A stretch of 64,000 nucleotides of DNA from Fasciolopsis buskii (GCA_008360955.1 LUCM01006867.1:241100-305099), one strand, 5' to 3'. Counted from the stretch's first letter, positions 50,844-63,674 are shown. Translations and numbers: made by a program. The notes: a model not told the origin generated them from the sequence alone.

Positions 50844-53800
50844 GTTACAGTGAAGGAAGTGCTGCCGAGTCAGAACGATCTACTCAGAGTCAATTGTCTG
50901 TGATGTAACTTCATTTTGTATTTTCTATTTCCATTGTACTTAGCTCCGTTTTGCAAAAAATATGCAAAGCCGTTCGCTTGGCAAGCACTGATTGGTTGTG
51001 CCTCAGCTGCTTGGGGAGGGGGGGAGAACAAGTGTTTGGCAAAATTCCGTTTGTCTTAAATCTAATACACGATTTATGATGACATTTTCTATAACCAGAA
51101 ACATGATGCAGCTAGTGTACCGTACAGGATACTTGTGTTTGCTCAAGGCGGTCTTAGTTTCTCAGCACGTTGTCACTATTTTTGTCAGCTTTCAAAACTA
51201 TTTGCCTTTGTGTTCCCAGATGTTCTAATGCACAGACTTCACCTCAGTTTTCCCCTGAGCGTCAGTTTCCTGAAAGCGATGTACATTTGTTTTGCGATTC
51301 CTATCAGTCTATCACTATCCGAAGAAAAAAATATCAGAACTGAAAAATACAGTTGCGGAGGCAATGGTAACCGCTCAAAAACGCGATTTTTATTTTCATC
51401 CTTATTGGGAAGCAACTGGAGAAAGTAAAACTCAGTGGTATGACAACCAATATGCACATATTGTTGTATTTTTTGGAAGAAAGCATTTAGAGTACAATTT
51501 TCTCCGGTGGCGAGATTGCGTAAAGTTAGATTTTACTGAATTGTTTGTCTTTAATAGTAGTAGGTACTAAACTGTTTTGTTCAACGTGACTTGAAATGGA
51601 ACCAATAGACAACAAACCCCACACTGAGTGGCCCTTTGTTCACCAGTCATCCTTCCTTCACATGACAAACATGCGACATATCCGGAAGGGAACTGTAGTC
51701 ACTGAGAGGCTGCCTAATAAGGAAAGGACTGATTCTGGAAAATCCGAGTTCATGCCGTTTCAAGACCAAACGTTGGGATTTTATCCGCTCAACAAATGGC
51801 AGCAATTCACCCATGAGTAGTAACTATTTTTCAAGGAACGAACGACAAGATGCCCGCCTGGAGGAAGATAGTGGTTTGTGTGATTGTGGTGCCTTGTTTC
51901 ACTGACAGATTACTAGGCTGATTGTGAATTAGAGGGAAGCAGGTCTAATTAAGTACAGACTCAAATAATACAAAATACCAAGGCTTTCTCTGCCACTCCA
52001 TGCTGGCAGGTCCTGATATATCCTTGGCTAGCGTGCACCTAACTATGATTATGGCTTAAGCTGAATACCAAAATTGCGGATTGGTCTGAGCTAGAAGATG
52101 GCAAATTGCACGCTGGAAGTAATAAATTCGTGTGCGAAAGAGTTGCATCCGGTATGGAATCGAAATGATTTAATCCGTTTGGTAAGTATTTTGTCGGAGG
52201 CCGTTGAACACTGTGGTTTTAGACGGCATAATTCAAATGCAGTTTTCTTATTCTGACTAATCTTATGAGCCTTCGAGTGTACGTCTGGCAAAAAAGTGGC
52301 CACCAAGTTGACGCAATTCAAGATAAAACCCGATCCAAATTGCTGCAATACCGTTAGCAAGAAAATAATCAAATGTAAAATAGCCAAACCTCAACAGCGC
52401 TCCCTTCGGGCCCCTGTGTGCCAAACTGTGACAACGAATTGTGTCAAGCTAAGCTAAGCTAGACCGAGTTATAAAAAGCAACGAAGTTACCAAATGGCGT
52501 CAAACAAAGGTCAACCAGTAGCAACCCTCGCTCAAGGCAATAATGCCAGTCCGACTTACGGCAAATGATAGAAACGATGAAGCAACAACGGATGAGTTTC
52601 AAAAAGGACGATTAGTTATATGTGAGTAAGGTGTATGACAGAAAATGTCAATGGCTGCTTCACTTTTTCTTCGGATCAGTTCAAAATCTTGATCCGCTTA
52701 GGAGTATAAATGAAATACCTAAATACATAACCAACGGCTGCAGGTCAAAAGATATTTTGCTGACTGAGTGGTCAAGTTCTGTGGTCTATTTGTAAAACCC
52801 TGGTAAAAACTGAGAGCTTAAATAAAACGGATCTATCGTCGTAAATAAGGTTGCCGTAAGCTGCTCGAAGAACAAATTGCTGAAATCAGATACAAATTTC
52901 TCTGTAAACCAGCCGGTGGAAAGACTGTCATTGATGGTGAACCCACAGATTTATACTTGACATACACATGGTCAAATACAAATAACTTCGGTTTCTAACC
53001 CCGTAGAGACCAGATGTATTTGGCCCAATGGTATTTTCCAATAATTCAGATAGAAGTATACAATAATGATTCTGTAAGGACTGATGTTGCCTTATGAAGC
53101 GTTACATAAACGAACTCAACTTTCTTGGTTTTTTTCAGTCGAAATAGCATCCAGTGTCCTGTGTGAAATTGTACCCAGTGGGTTGAAATGGAGTGTGAGA
53201 GTTCTGTTGCTACCTTCAACGTTCAGTATATTCAGTGATGCATGTGTGGATCTTTCACATAGATCAATTGTTGTTCATATGCTTTCCACTCTCCCGTTCT
53301 CTGTCTATGGTTGACTGTTTACACGCATTGTTTCTGCTGTCGTGTTCTAACACGTCCTATCACTGACAGCTTCAATTTTGCAAAGCACCTAGTCAAAATC
53401 GATAGCCTTCGAAAAAGCAGTGACAGGTGTATTCCTGGTCTCCATTACTTAACAACTGACTCAGGTACCGCAATTCCGTGCCTTTTCGCAAATGAATACT
53501 ATCTACCCCATTTTCGTGACGGTTATGCATCCTTAAAATGTTTATTTCGCCAGTGCTTCAGTTATTCTACAAATGTCTAGCTTTCTGATATGAATAACAC
53601 TAGCTGCACGTGGCCTGCAGGAAGGTAGCACTTGCACGGTAAACTGACTAAGGCTATCAAACGTGAACAGTGGTCCATCATGCAAAACCTTAAACTTCGT
53701 AGTCTCTCGTTTGAATCTTACCGCCGTCATCCACTTCCCCTTGTGAGGATCACCAGAATTCCATCAAAAACAAGGCGGAATAGATAAATTCAGACTTTTC

Positions 53801-54788
53801 GTGTTTTCCTTCTGTGGGAATATGTATTTTTTCGACAACAAAGGGTTGTTAGTCCAGTCGACAGTAGGGGGGGACGTTTAAGTGACTTTGGGCAACCATT
53901 CCCAAAGTTTTTGCTTGGAAAACCAAAAATGCTCCATTATTGGTCCGTGCATATCGGTTACTCTGAAAATTGGAAAGCCAGCTAATGATGACCTAGACAA
54001 ACAATGGGGCCTGGTGGCCATCCCAAAGATCCTTTATTATTTGTAACCGAAATTATCCGACGAGTTATCCGGCAGAAAGAAATCAACCCCAAAATTATTT
54101 CTTTTAGAATTATTCACCTCAACTGACATTTTTTAACAAAACGTGCCACAAACTTGAAGAATGTATTCGAACTATGGGTCTCCAGAACCACGAGCAAACC
54201 TGGAAATCCGTTTTTCGTCCTGTCGTGCATCTGGTAACAATCGTTTTCTGCTACACATAAGGTGTTTGGATGAGTCGATGCCTTTAGAAACTCATTTACA
54301 AAACAAAATCCCAAGAGGAATAAGACCGACAAAAGACCGACGGCGAAAATCTAAATTGAACTACTCACTTTTTCCGTGTTCACGTAAATTCAGCCTGTCA
54401 GTATGTGAGATTACTCAGTCAGTCATTCGCTAGTATAGAAAAGAAAGCCATCTTATGAGAATCAGTCGACCGACCACAGCCGTGCTCCAACCAGTGTTGG
54501 TATCAACAGTAGCAGAAATAAAAGCGACAGTCAAGTCTCTGCGACAAGAAATTTGACAAATTTTGCCACAGTTGTTTCAATTTAGCCAGCTTTGTCTGTG
54601 TCCTAATGATAGTCTTTTGTTTGGAACACCACAGACATACCACAATATAGAAATGAACTTTTTTTCTTATCCTGGCTCCAAGCTGATCAGCAGGATATTG
54701 TTTAGTAAGGTACTTGTACCACCCCACTCAGTTCACTCACACTTCACTCCACTCCACTCCCACGTACACGATCATCAATACATACATA

Positions 54789-54790
<2 letters not shown>

Positions 54791-54820
<30 letters not shown>
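54791..54820. repeat. (CA)n microsatellite
   Basis: About 14 CA units, producing artificial Thr-His and Cys-Val runs in the frames over it. Confidence 0.95.
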
Positions 54821-54822
<2 letters not shown>

Positions 54823-55181
54823 GTCAGTTTCATTCCGATGTTTAATCGGCCAGAGGAATTTACCAATTTAGGTGATTTGGTGGTCGGCATTTTGCGCATA
54901 GTTCTGTGAAAGAGTGCACGCTTCAATGTGCGTATGTGCATGTGTGCATGGGCGCGGTAACTAAAATCACATGGTTGTCCTTTACCTGTTGATACGGGGG
55001 AATCACACTTTATTGCGGAAGGTCAAGAAAACACGTCCTGTAGTAATTTCATGACAGTTTGTTTTTCTTCTCTAAACGAAACTTTGACTGCTATCGGTAG
55101 CCTCCGAGCAAACAGCACAACTTCGCCGTAATCAGGATTTCACCGATTCAGATTTTAGCATTTTTTGTTGTTGAATTCCAG

Positions 55182-55221
55182 GCGAAAATTACACGGATAG
55201 TATCCTTAACAGCGATGATTG
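55182..55221 (+). CDS. Candidate 40-nt exon
   Basis: A strong acceptor (ttttttgttgttgaattccag) and donor (ATTG|gtaaga) border an open 40-nt segment read as ENYTDSILNSDD plus two bases. The gene it would belong to is unknown. A strong splice-site pair this close can arise by chance in 10 kb. Confidence 0.25.
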
Positions 55222-58200
55222 GTAAGAAAAAAATTAGGAATAGTTTGTGACAAACAATCAAATTCAGTCAAATGTGGACTGAACTCCTTCATCTGCAAGA
55301 CTGTACAACATAATGAATGATTGTGCATGCCCGTTTATACCCTCGCTTTGTGAAACCTACTAACGAAGACAGGCATGCTCCATGGTCTTCTCGATTGACA
55401 AATCTCTAAGCGCTAACTTATCCTTATACTTTAATGTGTTTGTCCACATCATCCGGTCGCTTTGGTCTTTCGAAAAATCATTTTGCACCATTCATTTTGG
55501 GTCAGCAAATAGACCTCGATTTCCCGTAGAATCAGTTGCCCCGAGGTAACAGATTAGGTGTTGATTACATGAAGTCTCTGTGTCAGCCTAAATGCTAGGT
55601 AGATAGATAAGTCTTATGATTATGGTAGAGTAAAATGCTGCGCTTACCTGATACAAGCTACGGTCAGGTATCACGATGAGTTAGTTTCCTTGGGGCCCAG
55701 GACTTGAAGACCGGGTGTAACGCTTTAGGGTTTTTCTGTGATCAGTTGCATTTGAAATCACCCACCTGAATGCCAATTTCTTTCATCCACAAACCGTCTT
55801 TTTTCATATTCACCCTCATAATACAGTTTATTGAAACCGTTCAGTAATGAAAGAATTTGTAAAATGCTGGGCGCCCGAGTTTTCTTCTCATGCTCCTCAA
55901 ATGTTGAGCCTCTGTTTATCCTAGAATCGAATGAGTCCTTTCTTTCACCAATCTCCTAGAGGGTTTGTTCTCTCATAGTCCTAAAAGTTTGTCCTCATCA
56001 TTCTTATTTCACAGTTCTAAATTTCAGTAATTACCACAAAACCGCTTCATTCTACAGCCCATGCAACAATCGTACTGTAAATGTCCGAGATTTTTTGGTC
56101 TTACCACGATCCCACAGACCGCCCCTTATGACGCGTTTTGTATGACAAAATATCATAGCTCTGGGTGAGATTACCTCACCTGCTCACTTAATCAGTACAC
56201 ATTCGAACGACAAAATGAAGATGGCCCGATGTGCTTACCTAGACTAATCTTCCCTTTAGACCTGCTTCCTCGCTGTTGGTCATTGCACAGGTTAGAATCA
56301 CCTGTCTCCACAACGGTTGCTTGCTCATGTGATGAGCTGAACGAAAATTCCAATGTACTGTATTAAAAGGAACCATCACTTCCGATCTCTCGGTTTACAC
56401 CTTCCCAGCGCTGCAAAGTTCTATCCTTAAACGATTATTCTCATCATGATTTCTGTTCTCTCTTGTACTTCACTTTAAAATATGCAATATTGGTATTTCA
56501 TTTACAGATCATTCAATAGCCATTGAACTCTTTCTTCGACAACTCTGCTCTCAAGTTGAACCACTCCAGGTGTTCCTTTCCTCATGAATGGCTTTCTTCG
56601 TAGAACTGATGATGCTAGAAATTTAGGAACTAATACAAACAACAAATTCTGGTGGTTCTCACGCATTGACTTGTGTATGGGGTACATTAAGACGAATGTT
56701 ATTTCATACTCAAACTCAAACGCTTTCACCCCACTATCCTACCACCTTCAAATACGTCTGCTACTGTGTTCGCACATTCCGCCTAACAGTCTCCGACCTA
56801 GTAAAATATGACTTCAAGAATCCATGATGCTGTCCTATGATAATCGGTTGAGTTTCTTTCATTCCTATGAATAAACTTGTCCTTTGGCTTGTTCTTTGAC
56901 CAATTTTGCCCAATAAAAAGCTCTTAGACAACACTTATCTTTTGTTTTCTCACTGGTCTTTTTACCATTTAATCTGCCCCTCCAATCGGGAAATTCCTTG
57001 TCTGAAACCTTTACCGTTCCCTAGTTGGTTTGGATTCTAAAGTCGAAAGATAACGTGTTGACTGAATTCCAATTCAACCTTAGTTTGTATCATTCATCCT
57101 CTTGGCGTTTCAATTCCTCAGGTTAGATTGTATGCACAGTAAGAAAGAATTTTGACTGAATTGTAAGGGTAAAATTGAGAAAAATGGCTCAAATACAATC
57201 GTCGCGCAGGGGGTGTAGATCATAACCTCCCGCGAATAGCTGAAATTATTTGGTTGAGGAGATTGTCTCTAACGCATATTCCGTTGTCAATTTTATCCCA
57301 AATACAGTGATCACTTTGCGATAATCTGATACCACTTCAAAGACGTTTTAACAATGTAAATTACATTCCACAAGTCCCAAATTTTCTGAGATTTAAAACC
57401 GATCAAATTGCATGCGAAAAATCAGCTCGGCCTCGTTCACTCGCACCCAGACCTTACTGTTCTCTTCCCCGTGTACGATTCATGAAAGTGTGCTTGTATC
57501 GCTCAGACCATCCAGCCAGAGTTTCTTAAGAAAACACATCTTGCTGATATTTTCCTCTAGTTACACTTGAAAATGACTAAACCACTTTTTATTTAATCAA
57601 AAATCGAGGCGAAACCGAATCGTGACTGTTTCCGGTAATATTAGTCATCAACATCGTTCGGCGTTGAACACCAGAGCAAGTCCCATTGATCACAGCCTTT
57701 CATCCCAAGTTGCGTGTTCCTCTTAGAAAGAATGATTGTGCAAAATGGACGCAGTGAGTCTACATTGATGGGCAAAGAAAAGATTGCCGTCGTAACGAAC
57801 ACAGAATACAGCCCGACTGTTCACACATATCATAGTGTATACTAGCGGTAAAATAATCCTTGCCTAGGGGAACTTTTCGCGATTAGTTCAGAAATGTGGC
57901 TTTGCAAAAGAAATCTGTAAATGCTAAACTGTGAACAATCTTGCATCGATGGTTGCTGAACCAAAACCGTCCGTTTCATTCAACCACCGCAGATATTAGC
58001 AACCAGGATGACAGTTAAGTTTGCAAAAAATGTCACCGAAAACAACAAGTTCGTAAACTGCTAATCATGTCATACCAATTAGAACAGACAAGTGCATCTG
58101 GGTGCACAACTCTTACCCAGACTTGAAATGACCTTAGAATAACCTCTTTCGGTGCATTCCAAAGAGTGAAAAATTTGGTCATTTTAACGAGACATGGAGA

Positions 58201-58631
58201 AGGAGAATGAATACAGAATAAAATACTTTCAGTCGTACTCACACAATTTGTTGTGATTTTTACTTTGGACAAACAATATCTGGGGGGGTGTAGGTTTCTG
58301 TTCAAACAGCCCAAAAGTTCTCGCCAGATTGAGGACTTATTGTAAACGGTGGACCTTGATGTATCCGTTTTCTGGGGTCTTGTAAATCAAAACCAGGCCT
58401 TTTCTCTTGGAATATTGTGCACGTTAGCACCAAACCGCACCGGATTGTTGTTATTCTGTCAAGGTCCAGCGATTTTCGGGGGCAAGGGTGGACGGTGGAG
58501 TGGAGAAATGCCTCGTTTTCCGGATTTTTTCCAGTCGAAAACAAACAATCAGTCTTCAGAACTCGTAAATTCATTTAGTTCTGGTAGTCATCCGGTCCAG
58601 GAGCGTCCCGCGGAGTATTTCTGCATGCCAG

Positions 58632-58963
58632 CTACCAGCTGACTCCATCGTCTTCCTTTGGATATCCTGTCATCATAATTTCATCGTCACTCAGAGCTTT
58701 TATTCCCATTCCAGACGGGACTTCTTTAATAGGCTTGCAGATGGTTTTTGGTGTTAGTTTTAGCATATGTGGATGAAAATATAAAATTTTCTTGGTTGTC
58801 GTTGCCTTTCGGGGAATGTGTAAGTCGTAATTTCCTATCCAATCATTCTCACCCATGTAAATGTTTGGCATTCCGACAGCAACTTTATTTGGAAAATCTG
58901 TAGTGTTTAAGCAGGAATAATCCATTTGGGAATCCCAACAGTGATTGATAAAAATTTCTACAT
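58632..58963 (-). CDS. Candidate last exon of a minus-strand gene, unknown protein
   Basis: The minus-strand frame is open from an acceptor (ggctaaataacag|AT) to TAG at 58632-58634, about 109 residues. The sequence has balanced composition: 'DVEIFINHCWDSQMDYSCLN', then 'GENDWIGNYDLHIPRKATTT' and 'YPKEDDGVSW' at the end. It has no low-complexity or repeat signature. An ATG (MDYSCLN) allows a 97-residue single-exon reading. I do not recognise the family. A ciliary or sperm-tail protein was considered from its general look, without firm motifs. The acceptor lacks a long pyrimidine run. Confidence 0.45.
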
Positions 58964-59348
58964 CTGTTATTTAGCCCGCCCGGTAGAACAAGGATGTATG
59001 ACCTCAAAATGCTAGGCCCGATTAAATTGATTCAACCCGCTATGGCAATTGCCACTGGGAATTCATTTGAGCTTTACAATCAGAATCGCTACCCAAAGTA
59101 ACTTTTCTCAAGGAGTCTGACGAAGAGCGGATAGCAATAGTGACTTTCGGTTTTCGAACTACCAAGTTATTTATCAATCTTTATCTAAAAGCTTTTGTCC
59201 TCTCGTTTGCTTCAATGCATCCAGGGCGCCAATATTTCAGTTCTGTCAGAGTCGAACCAAGTCAACTAAATGCCCCGGTGAATCCCGATAATGTAATTTG
59301 GCATTAAACGTCAACAATAAAGCAACTTCCGAAATATCGCTGACTTAC

Positions 59349-59528
59349 TCTTGCCCTGGAACCCGCCTGGTCCGAGTGAATTATCAGTTTATTCACCAGT
59401 TGGCCGTAGACTCCCATATGAGTCATGAAAAGGGTTCCTGGAGAATGAGTTCGTTTAGGAGTCTTAACAGTTATTAGTCGAAAGCCCTTCATCGGGGATT
59501 GAGGCTCGACTTCTAAATACGGCCATGC
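59349..59528 (-). CDS. Candidate upstream exon of the same minus-strand gene
   Basis: The minus-strand frame is open for 60 codons, with an ATG at residue 13 (MKGFRLITVKTPKRTHSPGT, then LFMTHMGVYGQLVNKLIIHS). It ends at a strong donor, GCAAGA|gtaagt, in phase 0. The next recognised exon (58963) expects phase 1, so either an exon between them is missing or the two belong to different transcripts. Confidence 0.4.
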
Positions 59529-60690
59529 TCACGGGCCTCTGGAACGAATTCTATCCTCCCATCGGTACGCAAAATACCTGTATCATAAAGTCCAACTTGT
59601 ATGCACTCATGATCACCATCTACAGTTACCGGCGATTCCCTATTATCTATCTGGGAAATTTGCACAACGTCTTACGCTACTTATTCTTTGCCGCTTCTCT
59701 ATCACTTTGACAGCTTGCGAGCAACGCTCTAATCTCAACAGATCTGGCATCGGCAACTTAATCGATCGCCTGTGTACCAGTCAGACGGAATGTCTTTCTC
59801 ATATATCACATATGTTCCAACGTATTAACTCATTGAGTGTCAGTCCTTATTTGCGCCTCCAAATGTACCACTGCAAAACTTTACCGATAACTAATGAGCT
59901 TGAAAGGGCTTCCTTCTGACAATTACATTACCATTACAGTCTGTTGCCGATGCAAACACTTTTTAGTATTATCTACCATTTTTTTCTGTATTTCATTTAC
60001 CAACACACACCCATTGATAAAAGTGGCATTTGGCTTTATGCCCAGAATGCATCCCTAGGGTTGGACGAAGCCACTCTTGAAATGAAGCTGAATAGAACTG
60101 GAAGTTTTCTTCAGATATCGTTTTATAGAAAAGCAACGTGAGACGAGCGCCATAGTTTCTTAACTGTGAAATGGATTCCATGGGCAACCATTTACATTAT
60201 TCAATAGTTTTTAGTGGTTGCCCTCTTCCGCGTGGTCCCGATGGTATTAGATCTGCGTATAAAACATATGTATGAAACTTCGATAACGTTGACACCTACC
60301 CTCACTGGCTCCAATGTCATTGAGCGAGTCCGTGTCAAATGCGATTTACTATTCTGCTTACTTGCTAGCGTCTCAGTAGTATCAACACAAATGGCTTTTT
60401 ATCCAACCACGTGATGTCGTCTAGCAAAAAAGCTGCGCGACTCGAGACACTTTGGCCGCTCGCGGGACGACTTCGCGACGGAATTCTGAAACACGTTCAC
60501 TAATCGCCAGTGCCTCCGTCGGTGCCGTACTGGACGAGTGCGGTTATTGGCTTGGGCACCAAGTATTTTTTGGATGTTGGACGACAAACTTTCCTGAAAT
60601 AACTCACCATGTTATATCGACGCCCAGCTCACCAAAAAGAAACCTTGGAAGCACTGTACAACTGTTTTATCTTTGTCAGGAATCATCAGC
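59529..60690 (+). other. Plus-strand exon-like frames, unassigned
   Basis: Three frames look protein-like (59525-59710, 59707-59919 and 60024-60137) but only the last has splice-like borders. No domain was recognised. The 59707-59919 frame has several Cys and Asn-X-Ser/Thr sites, as in secreted proteins, which is weak evidence. Confidence 0.3.
60024..60137 (+). CDS. Candidate 114-nt exon
   Basis: It has acceptor attgataaaag|T after a CT-rich region and donor AAGCAAC|gtgaga, phase 2 at both ends. The frame reads GIWLYAQNASLGLDEATLEM then KLNRTGSFLQISFYRKA, with two N-glycosylation-type sites. The family is unknown. Confidence 0.3.
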
Positions 60691-60706
60691 AGTGCATATC
60701 CACCGC

Positions 60707-60776
60707 GCCCGAACAGGGGCACGAACCCGGAACGAACAATTTTGAGCCGAACGCCCTAGCCAATACGCTACCGGGC
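60707..60776 (-). repeat. tRNA-derived SINE head (tRNA-like 70-mer)
   Basis: On the minus strand the first seven bases, GCCCGGT, pair with the last seven, TTCGGGC, at six of seven positions counting one G-T pair. A box-A-like TAGCGTATTGG (60760-60770) and a box-B GGTTCGTGCCC (60717-60727) are correctly spaced. The T-arm pairs at four of five positions. The anticodon arm does not pair well, so this is a SINE head or tRNA pseudogene, not a working tRNA. Downstream minus-strand sequence toward 60420 may be its body. Confidence 0.65.
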
Positions 60777-61375
60777 AGGTTCTGAACGAGTTTTTGAACT
60801 TCCCCACATGATTATGCACCTATCTGTTAATGATTTGCATGGCCACGGGTCGCTAACGCACAGCAATTGACCCCTGCTGATAACTTCTCTGTGCTGACGT
60901 CACATGATAAATTATTTTATGAAAACACCTGATATCCCGTTACTAACAGGCAAACTTTCCGTTGTCAGTAAATAGTGTTCCGTGCTTTATGCGTGATCAT
61001 TAATTGAGCTTGCTTCTTCGAGGATTGAGAAAAATGCAGGACTTCACAAGGTCTAATTTCTTGCACCAAATTACACTGTTCACATCCATTTGCTAAGATT
61101 TCCTCAATCCATATTTCATGAACTGGTTTACTTTACTCATTTCAATCTCATTGCAAACCTTTATTTTTATGAAACAAATCAAAGGACTAAGCGAGACAGG
61201 CGGAAAAGATTAAAATACAAAGAATCGTTTAACAGATTTCACTCCAAGAACTCTGCAAGCTATATACTCACTTATAAGTCAGTCTATTGAAAAATTTCTC
61301 CTATGGTTAATGACCAGTTAATGACCTTGCACCTAGACGACTTCGTGCACCAAGCCATTTTTCAATTTCTACAAG

Positions 61376-61456
61376 AGTCGATTGTTGGGTATGTTCTGTT
61401 TAGAAAATGATCCGCCTCCTACAGTTGCAAATCGGGTGATTTTGAAAATGCACCAG
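61376..61456 (+). CDS. Candidate 81-nt exon, unassigned
   Basis: Acceptor ttttcaatttctacaag|AGT, donor CACCAG|gtaact, phase 0 at both ends. The frame reads SRLLGMFCLENDPPPTVANR then VILKMHQ. No family recognised. Confidence 0.3.
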
Positions 61457-62030
61457 GTAACTGCAAGGCTACATCGACTATCTTTTGATTCCCCTGGTAA
61501 TAGTTGCCAGGGCGACTTACATAGAAGGATTATCCGGATTTTAAGGTTTAGAATTTGTAGAAAATTAGCTGCAGTTTTGACTGATTACCACCATCCATAT
61601 CTCAACTAATTTAACGGTGACAGAAATGTGCAATCTTTTTTCGTACGGGAGAACACGGTGGGAATCGATCGACAGATAGTAACTGAAGCACGACACACGA
61701 TAACTACCCCATTGCAATTTGATTTAAGCTCACAGCACGCGGTATGTTATGGCCTCCAGACGTTTGTTATAGTCGGTTCCAATTGTATTTTAACACAAAG
61801 TAATCTGAATCTACACCTCGACCGGCCATTGCCGTGTTAGTCCACCTATGCGTATTAGTCGGTTATTTTGTGGAAATATGAAAATTCTTGATCATATAGT
61901 GGTATAAAATGACTAAAATGGCTCTTTGCTTGTTAGTAATCAAACGCCAATTTTTAAGTGTTAACCTTTCAGGACTGGACGGGAGCAATCGCTACCCAAA
62001 TATCCGCCGCCGGCTGACCGTTTACCACAG

Positions 62031-62180
62031 ACCTGCGAATTAGTCCACCGCATTTCTACGGGATTAAACTTGTCCACAGTGCACAACTTCTTGGTGAATA
62101 TCACTTATTAGAGCTGTTTATTACACCCTTTGTTTTCAACCAATCAAATTCTTCGACCGTTGTGTTCACGATTAAACCAG
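62031..62180 (+). CDS. Candidate exon joined to 62494-62687
   Basis: Acceptor ctgaccgtttaccacag|AC, donor AAACCAG|gtaacc, phase 1 at both ends. The frame reads ISPPHFYGIKLVHSAQLLGE and later SSTVVFTIKP. It overlaps another open frame (61973-62111) that also has a good acceptor, so the two are alternatives. Confidence 0.35.
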
Positions 62181-62493
62181 GTAACCATAAGAATTGTTAG
62201 CACCTCACCACAATTGGGTAAATTGTTAATTTTGTTGACATTCACAGATACATTTGGCAAACTTCAAAAGCATCCCCAAATACTGTGTTCCATTCAGTAC
62301 AAGATAAAGTGAAGCTTATTTAACCGTATCCCACTACACAACGATACAGGTACTTTTGGATCAATTTGCAAACAAAATAGCTCAGACTAAACTTGTCTCA
62401 CCTTCTGACTCTGTTTGAATTCCATTATGAGTCTTAGCCATACTGCCTCTTTAATTTCGTCATTTTTATTCTACCATTCATCTCATTTTCCAG

Positions 62494-62687
62494 TTGGTTT
62501 CCGGCATAAGAAAGTACTGGTGAATAAGACACAATCAACCCAAACAGACCACGTGATTCACTATACCGGGAACATGGACGACCCAGATAGGGAGAACTTC
62601 TCCGGATTCCGTTTTAATTGGTCCAGCTTCGACCATCGCTTAGTCAAAGATAACGCTTTCATTATTCTTTGTCCGGTGGTTCGTTAG
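62494..62687 (+). CDS. Candidate terminal exon, unassigned
   Basis: A strong acceptor (ctaccattcatctcattttccag) opens a 63-residue frame ending in TAG. It includes GFRHKKVLVNKTQSTQTDHV and ENFSGFRFNWSSFDHRLVK. Phase 1 at its start matches the 62180 donor. Composition is protein-like and free of repeats. Family unknown. Confidence 0.38.
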
Positions 62688-63218
62688 TGTATCATACAAA
62701 TCTTTTGTCTCGACAACTTTCGAGGACTTGCTCGAACCACAATAGGCGAGGACAATTGTGGTCATATTCTTCAAAAGTTCAATTTTGATGTGTCTCGATT
62801 TTTATAAGTGACCGCTTTCTTCCAATCTGCTCCTCACACAAATCCACTTGGTTCTCAGAAATCTGCTATGGAATTCCCAGATGTGCTTTGCTCGTTATGG
62901 TGAAGTGCTTCTGGCGAAGATTTTTCACTCACTACTGTTTTATGCCACATGTCCGTGTATTGTATCGCACAAATATCTGTGGACTGTGCACAGCACCTTG
63001 GTTCTATGTACTGCGATCAGTGCATCGCTTCTTTGATCCCTGGTAATTGCATGCGGACGAAGACCATGAGAAGAGTTTGCGTGTATGGCAAATCCAATTC
63101 ATTTATCTCTGTCAGTCAGAATAACATTACGAGCATGAAGATCGGTACTTGATTCGGTATGCCATCACGAGATCAGTGTGCTATCTTTTTGTCTTATCGC
63201 GAACGATAAAGAGAACAG

Positions 63219-63528
63219 AACACCTACAATCGTCCTACCGTTTGAACAGAATGCCCAACGGAGTTGGAAATAGATGTAATAAAGCTGACTTCCGAAGGGA
63301 CTCTACTTTAAGAATTTTCACTCGTAATGGACGGGAAAATAAAATTCCGTGGACTACAAAATCATTCGTGAGAAGAGTAAACAATTTCATAACCGCAGCT
63401 GATGTAAATGTGTGAAATCTGTTTTTATGCGCGTTCTAGTTAATTTACCAAAGATTTCATTCACAGCTCAGGAAAATGGGAAACCAGAGAACACCATTGA
63501 TGAAACAGTGAATTTTCTGTCTGACTAA
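63219..63528 (+). CDS. Candidate two-exon coding piece, unassigned
   Basis: join(63219..63323, 63467..63528). The first part begins after 'gataaagagaacag' and reads HLQSSYRLNRMPNGVGNRCN then KADFRRDSTLRIFT, with a usable donor CACTC|gtaatg. The second begins after 'gatttcattcacag' and reads QENGKPENTIDETVNFLSD and a stop. Phase 1 matches at the junction. Other donors in phase 0 exist (63377) and would give a different tail. Family unknown. Confidence 0.33.
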
Positions 63529-63582
63529 CAAAAATTACAAAACACAGTTCACGCTGAATCGCAAATCCGCCTGGGACTAGTC

Positions 63583-63583
63583 A

Positions 63584-63648
<65 letters not shown>

Positions 63649-63674
63649 TCAAATATATATATATATATATATAT
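63583..63674. repeat. Long (AT)n microsatellite
   Basis: Two AT blocks separated by a short 'tctcaa' interruption. A further AT/ATATGT-rich stretch lies at about 63870-63912. Tyr/Ile-alternating frames over them are artefacts. Confidence 0.95.

Larger units (their letters stand above)
50844..58630. other. Intergenic or intronic, no confirmed gene; weak exon candidates
   Basis: A few sequences have splice-like borders but could not be joined into a model: plus 51308-51366 (YHYPKKKISELKNTVAEAM, phase 1 to 0), plus 55182-55221 (ENYTDSILNSDD, phase 1 to 2) and, on opposite strands of the same DNA, 56507-56729. The ATG-started frame at 51596-51820 has no known motif. A (CA)n array lies at 54791-54820. 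Confidence 0.4.

Noticed and set aside
56502..56811. Overlapping exon-like frames on opposite strands
   Set aside because: Each has one fair splice site, but neither can be joined to another exon in phase and the strand cannot be decided.
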